Shown: in pieces, positions 7,492 through 16,649 of the stretch
Layout: each line of letters starts with the position of its first letter
Numbering within the stretch: the stretch's first letter is position 1
Assembly: GCA_947643165.1 (NCBI GenBank)
Contig: CANRVB010000007.1
Coordinates: 37,228 to 101,227 of the forward strand
Length of the DNA stretch: 64,000 nt
Reading direction: 5' to 3'
Origin: an uncultured Porphyromonadaceae bacterium
GTDB taxonomy: Bacteria; Bacteroidota; Bacteroidia; Bacteroidales; Muribaculaceae
Position numbers and translations under genes: made by a program
Notes under the pieces: model-generated
Told to the model about the DNA's origin: nothing
What the model saw: only the letters and a program-made list of their open reading frames with translations
Databases searched by the model: none

Positions 7492-9753
7492 ATGAAAACA
7501 TCTTGTTTCTTATCCCTAATTATCAGCATTCTGTACTCGGGAGGTATCCTTCACGCAAAGTCAACAGCCCCCGGAATAACAGAGCAGATAGACTGGCCAA
7601 CATTCATGGAGCGCCAGGATCCAACATGGGACGTACTGCCGCAGTATTGGCATGAGTCTGCATTCATGGGTAACGGTATGATGGGACTGATGGTCTACAA
7701 GCAGCCCGGTGAAAACTACATCCGCTTCGAGACCGGCCACTGTGACGTCCATGACCACCGTCCAGGCAACAGTAATTTCGACATCCCTCGTCTGCTCACA
7801 GGTCACTTTGCCCTCTACCCGCAAGGCACAATCACCGGCGGCACCATGCGCATTGATCTCTGGAACGCCGAGACACATGCCGATATTCAGACATCTCGTG
7901 GCACCATACACATCGACGCTATGGTTCATGCCGACGACATGGCCATACGCATCCATACCGATGCATCGCCGGGCGAGAAGGACTTCCATATGGTCTGGAT
8001 TCCAGCCGAGGCTCAGAGTCCACGCTATCTATATGCAAATACACCCGAAGGTTCATGGGTGAAGCAGATGACAGACTACGAGTTTAATCCTCCTGCCGAA
8101 GTCGCGCCCTGGATCTCCATACAGCGCCTGTCGCATGGTGGGACAACTGCTGTGGCATGGGAAGAACAACGCACAGGTCTTGACAAACGTACATATCTGG
8201 CCTCCATTGCACATTCCTATCCCGATGACTCAGCCATATCTGAGGCACGAAGCGTGATAGACCAGGTCAGAGCCATACCGGAAAACGACTGGCTCAAGGC
8301 TCATCGCGACTGGTGGCACACTTTCTATCCAAAGAGCTTTCTGACTCTCGATGACCCGCAAAAGGAAAACTTCTACTGGATGCAGATGTACAAGCTCGCA
8401 TGCGCCACCCGCGCTGACCGCGCGCTCATGGACAACACAGGTCCTTGGATCACATACACTCCATGGCCCAACGCATGGTGGAACCTCAACGTTCAGCTCT
8501 CATACTGGCCGCTGAATGCATCAAACCATCTTGATCTGGCCCAATCGCTCGAAAATGCCATATACGGCAATATCGACAACCTGCGCGACAATGTCCCTGA
8601 ACCTTACCGTGCCGACGCCCTTGCTATTGACCGTGCTTCAAACCTCAAATGTCAGTCAACTGTAGTCGGAATTCCGGGAACCGGGAACAATGCCGAGATC
8701 GGCCTGCTCCCTTGGGTCTGCCACAACCTTTGGCTCATCTACCGCCACAAGATGGATGATTCACTCCTACGCGACAAGCTGTATCCCGTCCTACGGCAGT
8801 CAATCAACTACTATCTCCACTTCCTGCGCAAGGAGGAGGATGGCCGGTGGCATCTCCCGACTACCTATTCACCAGAGTATGGCAGCGCAGAAGACTGCAA
8901 CTTCGACCTCGCCTTGCTGACATGGGGGTGCCGCACGCTCCTCGACATAACCGATCGCCTCAATATTGACGACCCTCTCCGTGACAGATGGCAGGATGTG
9001 ATCGAAAACCTCACTCCGTTCCCCCAATCCGAAACCGAGGGATTGCTGATCGGACGCAATGCTCCATACACTTTCTCCCACCGCCATTACTCGCACATGC
9101 TCGCAGCATATCCGCTCTATCTGCTTGATCCGGACTCGGCCGACAACCGAACCCTCATTGAACGGTCACTCGCACACTGGCAGAGCATGCCCAAAGACCT
9201 GCGTGGTTTTTCTGTAACTGGAGCTTCCTCAATCTCCGCCATGCTTGGCAAAGGCAATGATGCCCTGACCTATCTTGATAAATTGTTTGAGCCACGACTA
9301 TCCGCCAACACTCTCTTTATAGAAGCCGGGCCTGTCATCGAGACTCCGCTGTCGGGCGTACAGTCCATGTTCGACATGATGCTCCAGAGCTGGGAAGGCA
9401 AGATACGCGTGTTCCCGGCATTGCCGTCAGCATGGCAGAACATTGCCTTCCGCGATCTCCGCACCGAAGGCGCATTCCTTGTCTCCGCATCCCGACGCAA
9501 CGGACTCACGGAGTTCACTGCGGTCAAGAGTCTCGCCGGAGAACCTTGTGTCATAGTCACCGACATACCGGAGCCAACTTTCACCGGCGACCGCAAATAC
9601 CGTATCCGCAAGATAGCTCCATCCACCTACAGCATCGATCTGCGTGCAGGCGAGCAAGTGCTCATACGCCGCAAAGGCGACAAATCACCATGCGTCATCG
9701 CTCCACTGCCCAGCTCCCCCGCCAACTGCTACGGAATGAAAAGCGGGATCTAA
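7492..9753 (+). CDS. GH95-like glycoside hydrolase, second tandem copy
   Basis: Paralogue of the gene just upstream, 753 residues, with signal peptide MKTSCFLSLIISILYSGG...HAK. Domain order and motifs match copy 1: ESAFMGNGMMGLMVYK, WWNLNVQLSYWPLNASNHLDLA, TTYSPEYG, HRHYSHM, ETPLSG in place of FQxDGNxG (Glu near residue 617) and FPALPSAWQNIAFRDLRTEGAF. The N-terminal half is clearly diverged from copy 1, the block 8719-9110 is identical, a short diverged segment follows (about 9200-9330), and the last 400 bp is nearly identical again. The diverged parts touch the N-terminal beta domain and one loop, so the copies may recognise different linkages while sharing a catalytic core (inference). It lies 32 bp after copy 1, is probably co-transcribed with it, and is followed by a strong terminator. 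Confidence 0.8.
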   Translation: MKTSCFLSLIISILYSGGILHAKSTAPGITEQIDWPTFMERQDPTWDVLPQYWHESAFMGNGMMGLMVYKQPGENYIRFETGHCDVHDHRPGNSNFDIPRLLTGHFALYPQGTITGGTMRIDLWNAETHADIQTSRGTIHIDAMVHADDMAIRIHTDASPGEKDFHMVWIPAEAQSPRYLYANTPEGSWVKQMTDYEFNPPAEVAPWISIQRLSHGGTTAVAWEEQRTGLDKRTYLASIAHSYPDDSAISEARSVIDQVRAIPENDWLKAHRDWWHTFYPKSFLTLDDPQKENFYWMQMYKLACATRADRALMDNTGPWITYTPWPNAWWNLNVQLSYWPLNASNHLDLAQSLENAIYGNIDNLRDNVPEPYRADALAIDRASNLKCQSTVVGIPGTGNNAEIGLLPWVCHNLWLIYRHKMDDSLLRDKLYPVLRQSINYYLHFLRKEEDGRWHLPTTYSPEYGSAEDCNFDLALLTWGCRTLLDITDRLNIDDPLRDRWQDVIENLTPFPQSETEGLLIGRNAPYTFSHRHYSHMLAAYPLYLLDPDSADNRTLIERSLAHWQSMPKDLRGFSVTGASSISAMLGKGNDALTYLDKLFEPRLSANTLFIEAGPVIETPLSGVQSMFDMMLQSWEGKIRVFPALPSAWQNIAFRDLRTEGAFLVSASRRNGLTEFTAVKSLAGEPCVIVTDIPEPTFTGDRKYRIRKIAPSTYSIDLRAGEQVLIRRKGDKSPCVIAPLPSSPANCYGMKSGI
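8719..9110 (+). repeat. Perfect 392-bp repeat shared by the tandem GH95-like genes (copy 2)
   Basis: Identical to 6425-6816; the first mismatches are at 8718 on the left and 9111 (T versus C) on the right. Confidence 0.9.
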
Positions 9754-9786
9754 AGACGATCCACTTTCCAAACAATAAGAAAAAAC

Positions 9787-9822
9787 GCCCTGCATTACGC
9801 ATATTTTTATGCAATGCAGGGC
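9787..9822 (+). terminator. Rho-independent terminator after the GH95-like pair
   Basis: A 10-bp perfect stem (GCCCTGCATT with AATGCAGGGC) around a T-rich loop, followed by ATTTTATATAACTTTT. A-rich sequence on the left side could let it work in both directions. Confidence 0.8.
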
Positions 9823-9842
9823 ATTTTATATAACTTTTATTA

Positions 9843-9850
9843 TAATTTTG
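9843..9850 (+). promoter_or_regulatory. -7 box for the sialate O-acetylesterase gene
   Basis: TAATTTTG matches TAnnTTTG, 66 bp before the ATG at 9917 and just after a terminator, so the esterase gene appears to have its own promoter. No strong -33 element is seen. Confidence 0.5.
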
Positions 9851-9916
9851 TCATATTCAAGCAAAATCATAATCAATCACAATTATCAACTTACCACAAA
9901 AGAGAAAATACCAACA

Positions 9917-11323
9917 ATGAATTATCTCAAAATCGCGTTCGTTATGCTTGTCGGGTTTTCTGCCGTATGCAAAGCTCAAACCCGTACTCCGGTCTCCTTA
10001 CCCTCTCTCTTTTCCGACCACATGGTCCTGCAACAGGAAGATTCAGTCCCGATATGGGGCTGGGGAGACGCCAGTGCTACAGTAAACATCGTCGGTAGCT
10101 GGGCCCCGGAAGATACAGTCACCGTAGTTGTCGACGATAACGTACGATGGAAGGGAAAAATCAAAACCACAAGTCATGGAGGCCCCTACACATTAAGCTT
10201 CCGCACTAAAAACTACAATGACGAAATTCTGCTGAGAGACGTCATGTTAGGTGAGGTTTGGGTATGCAGCGGGCAGTCCAATATGGAATGGTCCACAGCC
10301 AATGGTCTCACAGACCAACAGAAAGAGATCGGCGCCGCCAACTATCCTGAAATCCGGTTTTTCAGTTTGGCCAAACGAGCCAGCGAAACATTGCAGGACG
10401 ATTGCCGTGCCACATGGGAGACATGCACGCCCGACGTCATGCAAAAGCGCAGCGCCGTAGCATATTTCTTCGGCCGACATCTCCACCGTAATCTGAATGT
10501 TCCTGTCGGACTTATCGTGTCAGCATGGGGTGGCACGGCGGCAGAAGTCTGGATGCCCGAACAGCTTGTTCCCGACACGCCTGAACAACAGGACATCACA
10601 GCCAAAAGAAAAAATCCCTGGTGGCCGGTCGAGGCTGGAAAACTGTACAACAGCATGGTCTACCCTCTGTTCCCCTACCGGATAGCCGGAATAATATGGT
10701 ATCAGGGCGAATCAAACCGCGACGCAGCCCAACCATATGCTTCGCTGATGAAACATCTCATTCAGGCCTGGCGAAAAGGATTTGATAAGGAAGTTCCTTT
10801 CTATCAGGTTCAGATAGCACCCTACAATTATCACTCTCCCGATAATGGTCCGGCCCTTATACGTGAAGCGCAGGAACTGGTGGCACGGACAGTGCCACGC
10901 ACTGAACTTGTCGTCACAAACGATGTCGGGGAATTCAACAACATCCATCCTATCCGAAAACAGGAAGTTGGAATACGCCTTGGAGAGATTGCTCTGAGCG
11001 AAAACTACGGAATCGCAGATAGAGAAGTCCGCAGCCCGTTCCTGACTCATGCCCAGACAGAAAAGAATCGGGTGATACTCACTTTCAGCCATGCCGACGA
11101 TGGCCTGGTTTGTGCTGACAAACAAATCAAAGGACTCCAGATTGCAGGCGAGGATGGCGTTTTTGTAGATGCCAAAGGTCTTGTAAAAGGAAACCAGCTT
11201 ACTGTCTATGCTCCGGGCATCAAACAACCGGTTGCCATACGCTACTGTTTTGATGATTCTACTGTCGGCAACCTGTTCAGCCGACAAGGCTTACCGGTAG
11301 CACCATTTCAGAAAACCCTCTGA
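9917..11323 (+). CDS. Sialate O-acetylesterase (SASA family)
   Basis: Exported esterase, 468 residues from the ATG at 9917, where a signal peptide begins (MNYLKIAFVM to VCKA). It would remove O-acetyl groups from sialic acids, or from other acetylated sugars, so that glycosidases can act. Visible blocks are CSGQSNMEWS (catalytic Ser near 121), WGGTAAEVWMP, IIWYQGESNR and HPIRKQEVGIRLGEIAL, which match the SGNH/SASA blocks including the late His. The upstream extension of the frame to 9809 lies in a terminator and promoter region and is unlikely to be translated. Its position beside SusC/D and GH95-like enzymes suggests host mucin or milk-type glycans. The family also contains xylan acetylesterases, so the exact substrate is open. 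Confidence 0.85.
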   Translation: MNYLKIAFVMLVGFSAVCKAQTRTPVSLPSLFSDHMVLQQEDSVPIWGWGDASATVNIVGSWAPEDTVTVVVDDNVRWKGKIKTTSHGGPYTLSFRTKNYNDEILLRDVMLGEVWVCSGQSNMEWSTANGLTDQQKEIGAANYPEIRFFSLAKRASETLQDDCRATWETCTPDVMQKRSAVAYFFGRHLHRNLNVPVGLIVSAWGGTAAEVWMPEQLVPDTPEQQDITAKRKNPWWPVEAGKLYNSMVYPLFPYRIAGIIWYQGESNRDAAQPYASLMKHLIQAWRKGFDKEVPFYQVQIAPYNYHSPDNGPALIREAQELVARTVPRTELVVTNDVGEFNNIHPIRKQEVGIRLGEIALSENYGIADREVRSPFLTHAQTEKNRVILTFSHADDGLVCADKQIKGLQIAGEDGVFVDAKGLVKGNQLTVYAPGIKQPVAIRYCFDDSTVGNLFSRQGLPVAPFQKTL

Positions 11324-11354
11324 CCGGAAATAACTTCTGTCAACCACAAAACAA

Positions 11355-11387
11355 ACCGCCCTGCACGACCGTAGTCGGCAGGGCGGT
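11355..11387. terminator. Bidirectional terminator between the esterase gene and gap
   Basis: A 10-bp stem (ACCGCCCTGC with GCAGGGCGGT) extended by a CGAC/GTCG inner stem, between two convergent genes. There is no long T run on either side. Confidence 0.6.
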
Positions 11388-11417
11388 AGCTTATGGCTTA
11401 GAGTATGGCTGTTGGAA

Positions 11418-12482
<1,065 letters not shown>

Positions 12483-12518
12483 TTACCTTGAGGAATAAAC
12501 GCTATTATTCACACCCGG

Positions 12519-12526
12519 CAAAGTTA
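12519..12526 (-). promoter_or_regulatory. -7 box for gap
   Basis: TAACTTTG on the minus strand matches TAnnTTTG, about 90 bp upstream of the gap ATG. Confidence 0.6.
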
Positions 12527-12659
12527 GTAAATTTTTCTCACATTATTATCTATCATCCTGATTTTATTCTTTTTTTGTCTATTTTCGCTTTACCGCAGAC
12601 TATTATTAATTTTAACCCTCTAACGATCATTCCATATCGCCGCGATAACTGTCTCTTTT

Positions 12660-12691
12660 TTTGGCAGTACCGACTCTTATTTGTATTTTTG
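12660..12691 (+). promoter_or_regulatory. Promoter for mscL (-33 and -7 boxes)
   Basis: TTTG at 12660-12663, a 20-bp spacer and TATTTTTG at 12684-12691: a full match to the Bacteroidetes housekeeping promoter. Confidence 0.7.
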
Positions 12692-12760
12692 TGAACAATC
12701 CGGCCATCTCCACCGTATTGTATGGCAGTAGCTTATTCAATCACTTTTTTATCGTTTCAT

Positions 12761-13207
12761 ATGGCTAAGTTTATTACCGAATTCAAGGAATTCGCCATGA
12801 AGGGTAACGTCATCGACATGGCTGTCGGCGTAATCATCGGTGCCGCTTTCGGAAAGATCGTCTCTTCTCTGGTCGACGACATCATCATGCCGCTGATCGG
12901 AGTCGTGACCGGCGGCATGAACTTCACCGACTACAAGTTCGTTATCCAGAAGGCCGTCCTCGACGGACAGGAAGTCATAAAGCCCGAAGTTACCATGAAT
13001 TGGGGTGCTTGGGTACAGACTATTGTCGACTTCCTCATCGTGGCCTTCTGTATCTTTGTGGCTATCAAGTTCATCAACAATCTCCGCCGCAAGAAGGACA
13101 CCGAGCCCGAACCCGCTCCGGCTCCCGCACCCGAACCAACCAAAGAGGAGCTGCTCCTCACCGAGATTCGCGATCTCCTGCGCCAACAGCAGCAAAACAA
13201 AAACTAA
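12761..13207 (+). CDS. mscL: Large-conductance mechanosensitive channel
   Basis: Inner-membrane channel that opens on membrane stretch to release solutes during hypo-osmotic shock. From ATG 12761 the protein is 148 residues and begins [21 protein letters not shown], with the conserved N-terminal amphipathic helix and first membrane segment ([22 protein letters not shown]). The second membrane segment is near 82-105 ([19 protein letters not shown]). The charged C-terminal helix is preceded by a Glu/Pro repeat ([12 protein letters not shown]). An in-frame ATG at 12722 would add 13 residues not seen in the family. Slightly longer than E. coli MscL (136), mainly through the acidic Pro-rich linker. 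Confidence 0.97.
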   Translation: MAKFITEFKEFAMKGNVIDMAVGVIIGAAFGKIVSSLVDDIIMPLIGVVTGGMNFTDYKFVIQKAVLDGQEVIKPEVTMNWGAWVQTIVDFLIVAFCIFVAIKFINNLRRKKDTEPEPAPAPAPEPTKEELLLTEIRDLLRQQQQNKN

Positions 13208-13229
13208 TATATCATCTATCATAACAACG

Positions 13230-13267
13230 CCGGCCGCAACAGTCTTTTCACAGACTCTTGCGGCCGG
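13230..13267 (+). terminator. Terminator after mscL
   Basis: A 10-bp stem, CCGGCCGCAA with TTGCGGCCGG, then TTTT at 13268-13271; the loop can form a further short GTCT/AGAC stem. Confidence 0.75.
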
Positions 13268-13295
13268 TTTTATGTTGGTTGACGACAGCACCGGG

Positions 13296-14351
13296 CTATT
13301 TCACATATTTGTCCACAGCCTCCTTGATACTATTCCCCGACATATTGCGCTCCAGAATTGTTCCGTCCGGACCGAACAGCATTATCATCGGTATGCCGTT
13401 GAATCCATACAGACTCATCACAGTCATCCCGCCGCTCATCATCTGCGGCCACTTGTAGCCATGCTCCTCTATGGCCTTTATGGTATTTTCCGGCTTATCC
13501 CATGTGGCCACACCGAGTAGCATGAACTTATCATTGTCCTTTATCTCCTCATAGAGCGGCTTGAGCGTCTCTTCAGCCACCCTCTTGCACGGACCGCACC
13601 AGCTTGCCCAGAAATCCACCAGGACATACTTTCCTTTACCCACATAGTCCGATAGCTTGACCTCGGCGCCTTCCGGTGTCTTTCCCTCAAAGTCTACGTA
13701 CATCCGGCCGGGCGACGTCTGGAGCTCTACCTCTTTCTGCTCGCTTATCGATTTGGTAAATTCCAGATTCTTCAGTCTGTCCGGCAGATTCTCTACCACG
13801 GCAAACCACTCCTCGGGTGTCGACATAAACGAGTATTCTCTCAGCAGGTACTCTCCATATCCGTTGGCATTTCCGCCTATCTGGCTACGGAATGCCTCCT
13901 TGTATGGCCTGTAGATCTCCTCGCTGAATTTATCAAGGGCCGCGTTCAGCTCCGCTTTGTCTGTCTTCGTGTCCTTTATCTCCTGGGAGATACGCATCAG
14001 CTCCTCACTCTTTGCGTTCATCCCGTTGAGCTTGCGGTTCAGCTCGCCTATCGATCTGTCGGCCGCGCAGTGTCTGTCAAAATCCACATAGACAGTATCC
14101 TCAAGCACAACGTTGGCATACATCCTGTCCAGGTCAATTCTCACAAACGCATCGCGGTCATAAGTTCCGGTTATCTGAAACTTGCCGTCCTTCACCTCTA
14201 CGGCCTCCAGACACTTGTCGTTGTCATAATCCCTCACATAGACAGGCGTCCCGTCCTTGCCCTCGGCCGTACCGATTATCACAAAATCGGTAGCCGAAGC
14301 AGTCAGCCCGCACATCATGCTCAGGGTTGCAGCCTGCAGTATCTTGTTCAT
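13296..14351 (-). CDS. TlpA-like thiol:disulfide protein with N-terminal DUF4369
   Basis: Exported thioredoxin-fold protein of 351 residues, probably periplasmic and involved in disulfide reduction. The start at 14351 gives a signal peptide (MNKILQAATLSMMCG to TASA); the frame extends 11 residues upstream without giving a better start. A DUF4369 domain occupies about residues 20-115 and a long helical linker about 120-210. A TlpA/AhpC-TSA domain fills the last 130 residues, with the redox motif WCGPC inside VLVDFWASWCGPCKR and the cis-Pro region NGIPMIMLFGPDG. The GH29 gene ends 19 bp upstream, so the two may share a transcript. Cofactor partners cannot be named. Confidence 0.9.
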   Translation of the reverse strand: MNKILQAATLSMMCGLTASATDFVIIGTAEGKDGTPVYVRDYDNDKCLEAVEVKDGKFQITGTYDRDAFVRIDLDRMYANVVLEDTVYVDFDRHCAADRSIGELNRKLNGMNAKSEELMRISQEIKDTKTDKAELNAALDKFSEEIYRPYKEAFRSQIGGNANGYGEYLLREYSFMSTPEEWFAVVENLPDRLKNLEFTKSISEQKEVELQTSPGRMYVDFEGKTPEGAEVKLSDYVGKGKYVLVDFWASWCGPCKRVAEETLKPLYEEIKDNDKFMLLGVATWDKPENTIKAIEEHGYKWPQMMSGGMTVMSLYGFNGIPMIMLFGPDGTILERNMSGNSIKEAVDKYVK

Positions 14352-14370
14352 GTTTGTCAATTTATTTGTT

Positions 14371-16587
14371 CTACAATATGTCAAGCTCGGCTATGGCTGT
14401 ACCCTCACCCTTGCCGGCGGTCTCCAGCGTCACTATCCTCACATAGCGGCTCTTCACCGGCTTGCTCAGGTAGTGGTAACGGCGCGTAGGATCATTCACC
14501 AGATTGCCGAATTCAAACTTCCCGACACTCTTCCATTTCTTGCCGTCATTGCTCGTCTGTATTTCGCCGGCGGCAAGCATTCCGCCTCCGGTCTCGGTCT
14601 GCGGTGTATATGCAATACCCTTTATCAGCTCTTTGCGGCCCATATCTATCGTTATTCGCGCATCCTTTCCATCGCCCGAATACCAATAGCTTCCCGTATC
14701 ACCGTCTATGGCCTTGTCAGCCTCATGCTTCTCGGTGCCCGACGGCTCAGCTGTAACCTTCCAGCCCGTTTTGGCATAGCCGATGATATTCTCGGCCACT
14801 GCCCCGCTCTCATTGCCCACTACGGCTATAGCCTTCACCACTCCGGGAACTGCCGTAAACGGACCTTCATACTTCGTCGACTCTGCCGTCGGAGTGCTGC
14901 CATCCGTGGTATAATGTATCGTATAGCCCATGCTCAGGGTCTCGGCCGGATTGGCCTCTCCCCTCTTCCAAGCGAAGTCATGCATCTTGGCACTGACAGT
15001 CACTGTGTTGGCGGCATCATTGCTTATGGTCAGCTGCGGCGGACGCGATTTGTAGTGATGGGCCGACACACTGCTGAGATAAGGCGTGGCTCTCGATTCA
15101 AGCACTCTTATACGTATCCCGTCGGCCTCGACATCCGGGAAGCGTATTATCCTCTTGTAGCCCACATTCGTGACAGTGTCTATCGCGCTCCACACCCCGT
15201 CTGTCAGAGCGTCTACAGCAACCTTCTCTATCCGCTCGCTGCTTGTGGCTATCGGCTCCTGCAGCACTATGCGGTTTATCGGCGCCCGGTTCTTCAGCTT
15301 TATCTCTATCGCACTGCTGGCATCAACCCACGTACCGTTGTCACCGTCCGTCAACGCCTTGTCGGCATCCGAACCTTGCAAAAGATCAGTCCCTTCGCCA
15401 TAAGTCTCGCGTATACGCTTCCCTACATCGCTCAACACCGCCAGCTCTCGCTCCGAGAAGCGGCCCTCGCGGTTAGGCGGTATATTGAGTATCAGAGTCG
15501 AGTTGCCGCCTACTGAGCGCTCGTATATGTCAAATACATCATCCGCCGAACGGACGCTCTGCTTGTCATCATCGCGGTAGAACCACCCCGCGCGTATCGA
15601 CGTATCCACCTCAGGTTGCTGATAATGAAGATATTTCGACGAAGCCAGTTTGGCCCGGCTGCCAAGATCATAGTCAGTCATGTCGCGGAAAACGGTCATT
15701 GTGTCAGGATTTCCGTCATAACCTACCACGTTCCACTCCGTGTCGCGTGTATCACCGGCTTCGTTGCCGCACCATCTCACATCCTCTCGGCCGAATATCA
15801 CAGCCTCGGGTGCCAGTGTGCGTATCAGTTCGCGCCACGCCGGATAGTTGTACGTCTGGCCACCCTTGCTCTTGGGATGTGCGCCGTCAAACCACACCTC
15901 ATGTATCGGGCCGTATTCAGTCAGCAGCTCGAACAGCTGGTTCATGAAATACTCGTTATAGTCATCCAGCTCAAATTCAAACGTGGTCTTGTTCTCAAAC
16001 GGCCGGCCCTCTACATCGCGCGGTATCTTGCGCATAGTCTTCTTGCTCAGGTTGCCGTAAAGGCCTTCGGGATTCTCTATCTGATACAGATCGGCCGGCG
16101 ACAGATACACACCCATCTTCATGCCATACTTCGCACACGATTTCGACAGATCCCTTATCACGTCGCCCTTGCCGCCCATATATGGCGACGACATTATGCC
16201 GTGGTCCGTGTAGCGGCTCTGCCATATCACGAAACCGTCATGATGCTTGGCCGTCACCACAACCATCTTCATACCTGCGTCCTTCATGGCCTTTACCCAC
16301 TGGTCGGTGTCTATCGACTCCGGAGCAAATACCGCCGGATCCTCGAAGCCCGTGCCCCACTCGCGGCGGGTGAACGTATTCGGGCCAAAATGTATGAACG
16401 CTATGAACTCGTTTTCAAGCGCGTTCATCTGTTGCCTTGTCGGTACAACCCTTATCGCTTTCTCCACTATGGTTGCCTCCGTATCGGTCGGATCAACCTT
16501 TATGGTATTGACTGTCGGAAGTGATTCCTGTGCGTTAGCCGCAGCGGCGGCACATACTATGGCCGCGGTAGTTATGATCTTCAGCAT
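14371..16587 (-). CDS. GH29 alpha-L-fucosidase with chitobiase-like and F5/8C C-terminal domains
   Basis: Exported fucosidase of 738 residues, releasing L-fucose by a retaining mechanism. The signal peptide is about 1-20 (MLKIITTAAI to NAQ). The catalytic domain spans about 45-400: FIAFIHFGPNTFT, VVVTAKHHDGFVIWQS, and HEVWFDGAHPKS, where Asp234 is the expected nucleophile. After it come a chitobiase/FN3-like domain (about 520-595, IHYTTDGSTPT) and a discoidin F5/8C carbohydrate-binding domain (about 600-738). This architecture is common in gut Bacteroidetes fucosidases of the 1,3/1,4-type subgroup. It lies between a TlpA-like gene and a DUF5077/DUF3472 lipoprotein gene, separated from the latter by a 32-bp palindrome. 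The fine linkage is not readable. Confidence 0.93.
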   Translation of the reverse strand: MLKIITTAAIVCAAAAANAQESLPTVNTIKVDPTDTEATIVEKAIRVVPTRQQMNALENEFIAFIHFGPNTFTRREWGTGFEDPAVFAPESIDTDQWVKAMKDAGMKMVVVTAKHHDGFVIWQSRYTDHGIMSSPYMGGKGDVIRDLSKSCAKYGMKMGVYLSPADLYQIENPEGLYGNLSKKTMRKIPRDVEGRPFENKTTFEFELDDYNEYFMNQLFELLTEYGPIHEVWFDGAHPKSKGGQTYNYPAWRELIRTLAPEAVIFGREDVRWCGNEAGDTRDTEWNVVGYDGNPDTMTVFRDMTDYDLGSRAKLASSKYLHYQQPEVDTSIRAGWFYRDDDKQSVRSADDVFDIYERSVGGNSTLILNIPPNREGRFSERELAVLSDVGKRIRETYGEGTDLLQGSDADKALTDGDNGTWVDASSAIEIKLKNRAPINRIVLQEPIATSSERIEKVAVDALTDGVWSAIDTVTNVGYKRIIRFPDVEADGIRIRVLESRATPYLSSVSAHHYKSRPPQLTISNDAANTVTVSAKMHDFAWKRGEANPAETLSMGYTIHYTTDGSTPTAESTKYEGPFTAVPGVVKAIAVVGNESGAVAENIIGYAKTGWKVTAEPSGTEKHEADKAIDGDTGSYWYSGDGKDARITIDMGRKELIKGIAYTPQTETGGGMLAAGEIQTSNDGKKWKSVGKFEFGNLVNDPTRRYHYLSKPVKSRYVRIVTLETAGKGEGTAIAELDIL

Positions 16588-16609
16588 AAGTCGCCGTCGT
16601 TGTTGTTTA

Positions 16610-16641
16610 GAGTGTGCATAATAGGCCTATTATGCACACTC
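16610..16641. repeat. Perfect 32-bp palindrome upstream of the fucosidase gene
   Basis: Two 16-bp arms (GAGTGTGCATAATAGG and its exact complement) with no loop. T-rich sequence follows on the plus strand, A-rich on the minus strand. It sits between two minus-strand genes. It could be a terminator that partly uncouples them or an operator; with the T run on the wrong side for the genes, the role is unclear. Confidence 0.5.
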
Positions 16642-16649
16642 TTGGTTTT

